Shown piece by piece: positions 6,128 to 9,834 of a DNA stretch of 9,834 bases. Both the position numbers and the translations under genes were made by a program. Source of the DNA: Propionibacteriaceae bacterium (GTDB lineage: Bacteria > Actinomycetota > Actinomycetes > Propionibacteriales > Propionibacteriaceae); assembly GCA_024636075.1 (NCBI GenBank), contig JAGXHS010000111.1, forward strand, positions 1-9,834, read 5' to 3'. The notes under the pieces are model-generated. The model was given only the letters and a program-made list of their open reading frames with translations, searched no databases and had not been told where the DNA came from. How positions within the stretch are numbered: position 1 is the first letter of the stretch; each line of letters starts with the position of its first letter.

Positions 6128-7701
6128 ACTGTCAACTCCTCGTCGGGTGTGGGCAGGTGCTCGACGTCGAGCGTGCCCTGGAAAATCCAGTTGTCCAATG
6201 CCGTTTGGCGAACCTGGTCGCCGTAGAGGATGGGCCACAGACCTATCCAACGGTTCTTGAGGAACAACCTCAACAGTCCGGTGGCGCGTTCGATGTCGAT
6301 GTTTTCGTGCTCCAGCGCCAGTCCTGCGGCTCGGGTGGTGCAGAAACCGCCCTGACAGGGGCCCATTCCGAGCCGCAGCTGGCGGCGCAGGTCGTCGAGG
6401 GTCGCCTGGGGTTGAGCCTCCAGTAGATCGACGTAGCTCTGGCGGCTCATCAACTCGCATTCGCAGATGATCTGATCGGCCAGCCGATCCTCTTCGCGCT
6501 CCTCCAACCGGTGCGTGACGACGTAGTTCTTGCCCTCCTCCGACTTCGGAACAGCTTCCTCCGCGGTACGGCAGGGTCGCTCGTCGCCCAACTGCTCGCA
6601 CATCTGGTCGACGACGTGTTCGGCCATCAAACGGTAGGTGGTCAACTTGCCACCGCTGATGGTCAGCAGTCCCTTGAGTCCGTCGCGGTCTGCGTGATCC
6701 AGCACGCTCATCCCGCGGCTCATGTGGCGGGTGTCCTCGGCGGAGACACGCCCATCCTTCACCAGTGGTCGGGCTCCGGCCCAGGCGTGCACAGCACGGG
6801 CCTTTCGGAAGCCAGGCACCAGCACCTCGCCTGCGTCCATCATCTGCTGGACCTCGTCGCGAGGGATGGTCAGCTTGTCCGGATCGTCGGCCTTGACGTC
6901 GGTGGTGCCGATGATGCTCACAGTGTGCACCGGAACCAGGATGTCGCCATCGGCGGGATAGATGCACCGGTTGACCACCGAATTCACCAGGCGATGGTTC
7001 ATTGCGATCATGATGCCGCGACCTGGCACCACGGTGACGTCGTGGCAGTCGGCCATCGCGGCGATCTCGCCCGCCCAGGCACCAGCGGCGTTGATGACGA
7101 AGGTGCAGTCGATCTGGACGTCCTCGCCGGTCTTCTCGTCGGTGCACATCACAGCGCGCACCTGGTCCTCCTCGCGAATGATCTTGGCCACGCGGTGGTA
7201 GGTGAGGATCTCGGCGCCGTACAACTTGGCGGAGTTCGCAGCTCCCCACACCATCTGCCAGCCATCCACGGCGCCGTCCTCGACGGCGAAGGCACGAGTG
7301 ATGTGCGGGTTGATCCGGGGCTCGCGCTTCAACGCCTCGGCGATGCTGATCTCTTCGGCAGGAACCTTTGTGTCCTTGGCACCCTGCCACCACTTGTCAC
7401 CGAAGTCCTGGGGATCTTCCGGCGGCAGGATGAACAAGCCGCCCGTCCTCTCCACCGCATCGGCGTGGATATTGGTGACGATGACGTTCTCCTCGGCACA
7501 CTCGGTCGCAGAGCGTGCATCGCTGACGACGTAGCGCCCGCCGGAGTGCAACAGCCCGTGGTAGCGACCGGTCGTTCCCTGACCGAGATCCGCCCGATCG
7601 ACCAGAACGGCTCGGTAGCCACGCATGGCCACGTCTCGAACCACTCCAGCCCCGGTGGCTCCGCCACCGATCACGACCACGTCGGTTTCGATTCTCCGCA
7701 T
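6124..7701 (-). CDS. glpA: Anaerobic glycerol-3-phosphate dehydrogenase subunit A, FAD and 2Fe-2S
   Basis: This 525-residue catalytic subunit oxidises sn-glycerol-3-phosphate to dihydroxyacetone phosphate. The N-terminus has the FAD motif VVIGGGATGAGVVRD (9-23). TTGRYHGLLHSGGRY (43-57) is the conserved GlpA/GlpD substrate-side block, and GAWAGEIA (207-214) and ISGGKLTTYR (348-357) are also typical. The C-terminus has a BFD-like 2Fe-2S domain with C413, C415, C449 and C454 (CxC then CxxxxC), which marks GlpA rather than aerobic GlpD. E. coli GlpA is about 542 residues. The ATG at 7701 is chosen because AGGGAGGG lies 4-5 bases upstream and the FAD motif begins nine residues in. An upstream in-frame GTG at 7740 has no such support. 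It is the first gene of glpABC. Its promoter must lie in the gap up to the MFS gene. Glycerol-3-phosphate would come from a glycerol kinase or transporter encoded elsewhere. Confidence 0.97.
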   Translation of the reverse strand: MRRIETDVVVIGGGATGAGVVRDVAMRGYRAVLVDRADLGQGTTGRYHGLLHSGGRYVVSDARSATECAEENVIVTNIHADAVERTGGLFILPPEDPQDFGDKWWQGAKDTKVPAEEISIAEALKREPRINPHITRAFAVEDGAVDGWQMVWGAANSAKLYGAEILTYHRVAKIIREEDQVRAVMCTDEKTGEDVQIDCTFVINAAGAWAGEIAAMADCHDVTVVPGRGIMIAMNHRLVNSVVNRCIYPADGDILVPVHTVSIIGTTDVKADDPDKLTIPRDEVQQMMDAGEVLVPGFRKARAVHAWAGARPLVKDGRVSAEDTRHMSRGMSVLDHADRDGLKGLLTISGGKLTTYRLMAEHVVDQMCEQLGDERPCRTAEEAVPKSEEGKNYVVTHRLEEREEDRLADQIICECELMSRQSYVDLLEAQPQATLDDLRRQLRLGMGPCQGGFCTTRAAGLALEHENIDIERATGLLRLFLKNRWIGLWPILYGDQVRQTALDNWIFQGTLDVEHLPTPDEELTV

Positions 7702-7843
7702 CCTGCCCTCCCTGCCAGTTTGACGCCCGCCGTCAGCCACAGTTGGATCTGCCCTGATGTCCGGCGACCTTGGCGAACCATCGTTGTCCGCCGATGTTCA
7801 CAAGAATAGTGATAACTTCTCAGGAGCACAGCCCAATGGAGAA

Positions 7844-7872
7844 TGTGCACCGCTCGTCGCTGCGGGTGCACA
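7844..7872. repeat. 8-bp inverted repeat TGTGCACC / GGTGCACA, possible operator
   Basis: TGTGCACC (7844-7851) and its exact reverse complement GGTGCACA (7865-7872) are separated by 13 bases, so their centres are 21 bases, or two helical turns, apart. Each arm contains the palindrome GTGCAC. The site lies about 70-95 bases upstream of the preferred MFS start and upstream of glpA. The spacing suits two bound dimers on one DNA face, but an 8-base repeat can arise by chance in a gap of this size and TGTGCACC also occurs inside coding sequence elsewhere in the window. Confidence 0.3.
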
Positions 7873-7929
7873 CTGGTCCAGCACTGCCATCGACGGAGTG
7901 TCTCGTCGTTCACGCCCCGGTGCCCGGCC

Positions 7930-7935
7930 TAGGGT
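7930..7935 (+). promoter_or_regulatory. Candidate -10 box (TAGGGT), leaderless start of MFS gene
   Basis: TAGGGT ends 5 bases before the GTG at 7941. A possible -35, TTCACG (7909-7914), lies 15 bases upstream, somewhat short. The GTG has no well-placed ribosome-binding site, which together with the box suggests a leaderless transcript. The competing model starts translation at ATG 7836. Confidence 0.33.
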
Positions 7936-7940
7936 GTGCT

Positions 7941-9122
7941 GTGCCCATCAGCAAAGAACTCATCGCGGCCCGAAATGCCACCTTGGTCGTCTTCGCTGCC
8001 AACGGCAGCACCTTGGCGGCCTGGATGTCGCGGGTGCCGCAGGTGCGCGACCGCCTGGAGCTGACGCCTGGCCAGTTGGGTGTGCTGTTGCTCAGCTTCT
8101 CCCTCGGCTCGCTGATCAGCCTTCCGCTCGCTGGCCGGATCGTCGGTCGGATCGGTGCCGCGCGTGGGGTGATCACAGGCATGTCGGGGATCACTCTCGG
8201 TTTCGGGTGGGCTGCCATTGCGGTTGGGTTGTTGGCGCCGATGCAGCTGGTGATGGCGATGCTGTTCGTTGCTGGTCTCGGGATGGGGCTATGTGACGTG
8301 TCGATGAACCTGCATGGATCTGCGGTCGAGCGGGGGGTGCGGCGAGCCATCATGCCGTGGTTCCACGCCGCTTTCAGTGCCGGTACGGTGCTGTCAGCAT
8401 TGTTGGGTGCGGCGCTGGTGTATCTGGGGGTGTCATTGGTGCTCCATCTGGTCGGCGTGGTGGTCGTGGCGCTGGCAGCAGCTGTCTGGTGTTGTCGTTC
8501 ATTCATCGCCGCCCAGGAGGATGAAGCGGATCTCTCGCCCGGAGCAGCGCGACCACAGAATCGATCGGCCTGGCTGGAGTCCAGAACGTTGCTGATCGGT
8601 GTGATGGTGCTGGCTGCTGCTTTCGCGGAGGGTACAGCCAACGACTGGCTGGCGGTGGCATTCATCGACGGGCATCGGGTCAGCAACGCGGCTGGGGTGC
8701 TGGCCCTGGCGGTCTTCCTGGTCTTCATGACGGCAGGACGGATGCTCGGCACCTCGCTGTTGGATCGGCACGGTCGGGTGGTGGTGCTCAGGGTGCTGTT
8801 CACCCTGGCAATTCTCGGTTCCTTGATGGTGGTCTTCGGCAACACCGCCATCGCCTACCTCGGCGCCGCCGTCTGGGGGCTGGGGGCCAGCCTCGGTTTC
8901 CCGGTGGGGATGTCTGCCGCATCGGACGAACCGGCGCGGGCCCATGCCCGGATCAGCGTGGTGTCGACGATCGGATACCTGGCATTTATCGCGGGGCCGC
9001 CGCTGTTGGGCTTCCTGGGTGACCATTGGGGAGTTCTGCGGGCCCTGAGCGTCGTCATGGTGCTGGCGGTCGTTGCCCTGCTGGTCGTCCCGGCGGCCGA
9101 CCCGCAACGGGTCAGGCACTGA
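7941..9122 (+). CDS. MFS transporter, YbjJ-like
   Basis: A 393-residue inner-membrane protein of the major facilitator superfamily with about 12 hydrophobic segments. Motifs match the YbjJ-like subgroup: AAWMSRVPQVRDRLELTPGQLG (26-47, quoted in part) follows the first helix, CDVSMNLHGSAVE (118-130) and MPWFHAAFSAGTV (138-150) lie in the N-terminal half, and EGTANDW (230-236) opens the second half after a hydrophilic central loop (about 188-212). E. coli YbjJ has about 402 residues. The substrate is unknown. The start is uncertain. GTG 7941 gives a normal short N-terminus. ATG 7836 has a better ribosome-binding site (CAGGAG) but adds 35 residues with no family resemblance (MENVHRSSLRVHTG and on), across the inverted repeat. 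I prefer GTG. It is divergent from glpABC, so shared control is possible but not shown. Confidence 0.92.
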   Translation: MPISKELIAARNATLVVFAANGSTLAAWMSRVPQVRDRLELTPGQLGVLLLSFSLGSLISLPLAGRIVGRIGAARGVITGMSGITLGFGWAAIAVGLLAPMQLVMAMLFVAGLGMGLCDVSMNLHGSAVERGVRRAIMPWFHAAFSAGTVLSALLGAALVYLGVSLVLHLVGVVVVALAAAVWCCRSFIAAQEDEADLSPGAARPQNRSAWLESRTLLIGVMVLAAAFAEGTANDWLAVAFIDGHRVSNAAGVLALAVFLVFMTAGRMLGTSLLDRHGRVVVLRVLFTLAILGSLMVVFGNTAIAYLGAAVWGLGASLGFPVGMSAASDEPARAHARISVVSTIGYLAFIAGPPLLGFLGDHWGVLRALSVVMVLAVVALLVVPAADPQRVRH

Positions 9123-9152
9123 GCGCTCGCCGGGTCCACACCGCCCCGGGTC
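9099..9152. terminator. Possible bidirectional terminator between MFS gene and valS
   Basis: Two genes converge here, so transcripts from both sides must end nearby. GACCCG-CAA-CGGGTC (9099-9113) is a perfect 6-bp, 3-base-loop hairpin spanning the last MFS codons. CGGGTC recurs at 9131-9136 and 9147-9152, and CCGGG/CCCGG (9130-9134 and 9145-9149) can form a second GC stem. Neither strand has a T tract after the stems, so a classical intrinsic terminator is not supported. Confidence 0.3.
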
Positions 9153-9173
9153 AGCTCAGGTCAGGGTGAGATC

Positions 9174-9834
9174 TCACTCTGCGGTGACCAATTCAGCGCG
9201 CACTGTCAACGGCTGATCGGATTCGATCCATTCAATGCCACCCTCAATGCGTCCCACTGCGCGCAGGTCGGAATCCACCGACTGCAAGCGTTCCAGAACG
9301 TCTCCGCGACCGGTGAACTCGGCCCGCGAGATCGGTGTCTTCATCGACACTTTCGCCGTCGACTTGGTGCCCCGCAATGCGATGAGCGCCGCTGCGACGT
9401 CCTCGATGAGCTCCGCGTCGTTGGCTGGTCCGAGTTCATGGGTCGTTGGCCACGCGGTGTGATGAATCGAGTTCGGGTGGGTCCAGGACCAGACCTCCTC
9501 GGTGGCGAACGGCAAGAAGGGTGCCAGCAGTCGCAGCTGCACCTCCAGCGCGGTCAACAGGGTCCGCTGCGCTGAGCGCGCCGCCTCGTCACCCTGCCCG
9601 CCGTAGGCGCGTTCCTTCACCAATTCCAGGTAGTCGTCGCAAAAACTCCAGAAAAAAGTCTCGGTGGCCTCCAGTGCAGAGGTGTAGTCGAAGCGTTCGA
9701 AGGCCGCGGTGGCCACCACCACCACCCGCTTCAGCGCTGCAAGCAGAGCCACGTCGCCCGGGTTGGTGACGGCCTCCAGACCGTGGCTGGCGGCTTCCTC
9801 ACCCAGACCCAGGACGAACTTGGAGGCGTTCAAC
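9174..9834 (-). CDS. valS: Valyl-tRNA synthetase, C-terminal ~220 residues
   Basis: Only the 3' part is in the window; the 5' part with the HIGH and KMSKS signatures lies beyond the right edge. The visible 219 residues form the anticodon-binding domain of ValS. LNASKFVL opens it, followed by ALEATETFFWSFCDDYLELVKERAY (53-77, quoted in part) and LLAPFLPFATEEVWSW (102-117), then a SIHHTAWP block (122-129), all typical of ValS rather than IleS or LeuS. The enzyme charges tRNA-Val in the cytoplasm. The protein ends about 20 residues after the last recognisable core strand (RIEGGIEWI). It has no C-terminal coiled-coil arm of the kind seen in E. coli ValS. This resembles the shorter, archaeal-like ValS group found in some actinobacteria. 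The stop TGA at 9174-9176 is clean and the frame is open throughout, so this looks natural rather than truncated. Confidence 0.93.
   Translation of the reverse strand, partial: LNASKFVLGLGEEAASHGLEAVTNPGDVALLAALKRVVVVATAAFERFDYTSALEATETFFWSFCDDYLELVKERAYGGQGDEAARSAQRTLLTALEVQLRLLAPFLPFATEEVWSWTHPNSIHHTAWPTTHELGPANDAELIEDVAAALIALRGTKSTAKVSMKTPISRAEFTGRGDVLERLQSVDSDLRAVGRIEGGIEWIESDQPLTVRAELVTAE

Larger units (their letters stand above)
7702..7940. promoter_or_regulatory. Divergent glpA / MFS intergenic region
   Basis: This 239-base gap must hold the promoters for both glpABC (leftward) and the MFS gene (rightward). A relatively AT-rich patch at 7796-7820 contrasts with its surroundings. On the minus strand TTGGGC (7831-7836) and TATCAC (7809-7814), 16 bases apart, are a weak candidate for the glpA promoter. 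On the plus strand TTGTCC (7784-7789) and TAGTGA (7807-7812), 17 bases apart, are a weak rightward candidate. A second rightward candidate, TAGGGT, sits just before the GTG at 7941. TCAC-N7-GTGA (7798-7812) and the 8-base inverted repeat at 7844-7872 are possible operators. The glpA ribosome-binding site is at 7706-7713. An ATG at 7836 with CAGGAG 9 bases upstream opens a frame in register with the MFS protein, so part of this gap could be coding. All of these assignments are tentative. Confidence 0.5.

Noticed and set aside
6128..7393. Upstream extension of the glpB frame that would give an 853-residue protein.
   Set aside because: The added part is an out-of-frame reading of glpA with Arg/Gly/His-rich composition. 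The Rossmann motif and the ribosome-binding site both place the start at 6127.
4985..7809. Long plus-strand open frames of 413 and 432 codons opposite glpB and glpA.
   Set aside because: They mirror the coding strand of glpA and glpB, match no protein family, and have no ribosome-binding site or promoter pattern of their own.
7796..7816. TCAC-N7-GTGA as a CRP/FNR-type site.
   Set aside because: The CRP consensus is TGTGA-N6-TCACA, the opposite arm order. The arms are only 4 bases with no extension, so I list it only as a weak possible operator.
7910..8851. Minus-strand open frame of 313 codons opposite the MFS gene.
   Set aside because: Its translation is Ser/Thr/Pro/Arg-rich without any domain, and the plus strand encodes a clear 12-helix transporter.

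Overview
The window is GC-rich, tightly packed bacterial DNA from what looks like a high-GC actinobacterium. Family-level placement is inference. The mix of an anaerobic-type glycerol-3-phosphate dehydrogenase (glpABC), a single-cysteine arsenate-reductase-like phosphatase, a YbjJ-like MFS transporter and a valyl-tRNA synthetase without the usual C-terminal coiled coil would fit the Propionibacteriaceae or a relative. No mobile element, RNA gene, CRISPR array or prophage gene was found, so this reads as ordinary chromosome.

Layout. Seven genes lie on the minus strand, so read them from right to left from 7701 down to 1. glpA (6124-7701), glpB (4832-6127) and glpC (3597-4832) overlap by 4 and 1 bases and form one operon. 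A low-molecular-weight phosphatase/ArsC-like gene follows 17 bases after glpC (3130-3579). Next come a DUF2252 kinase-fold protein (1638-3089), a membrane-anchored beta-propeller protein of unknown function (167-1603), and the first 24 codons of a pdxA-family dehydrogenase that runs off the left edge (1-72). To the right, divergent from glpA across a 239-base regulatory gap (7702-7940), an MFS transporter lies on the plus strand (7941-9122). It converges with the 3' end of valS (minus strand, 9174-9834), which runs off the right edge.

How the genes work together. GlpA, GlpB and GlpC together oxidise sn-glycerol-3-phosphate to dihydroxyacetone phosphate and pass electrons through FAD, flavin and iron-sulfur centres to the quinone pool, probably menaquinone here. 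The phosphatase-like gene may be cotranscribed with glpABC, but no functional link is evident. The DUF2252 and propeller genes are closely spaced but each has a -10-like box directly before its start codon, so they may be transcribed separately as leaderless messages. The MFS gene shows the same arrangement at its most likely start (GTG 7941).

The window is mostly conventional. The points worth a second look are the Arg-to-Lys change in the phosphatase P-loop (CX5K instead of CX5R, with only one cysteine in the protein), the repeated TAGNNT-N5/6-RTG start architecture, an 8-bp inverted repeat in the glpA/MFS gap, and the uncharacterised DUF2252 and propeller neighbours.
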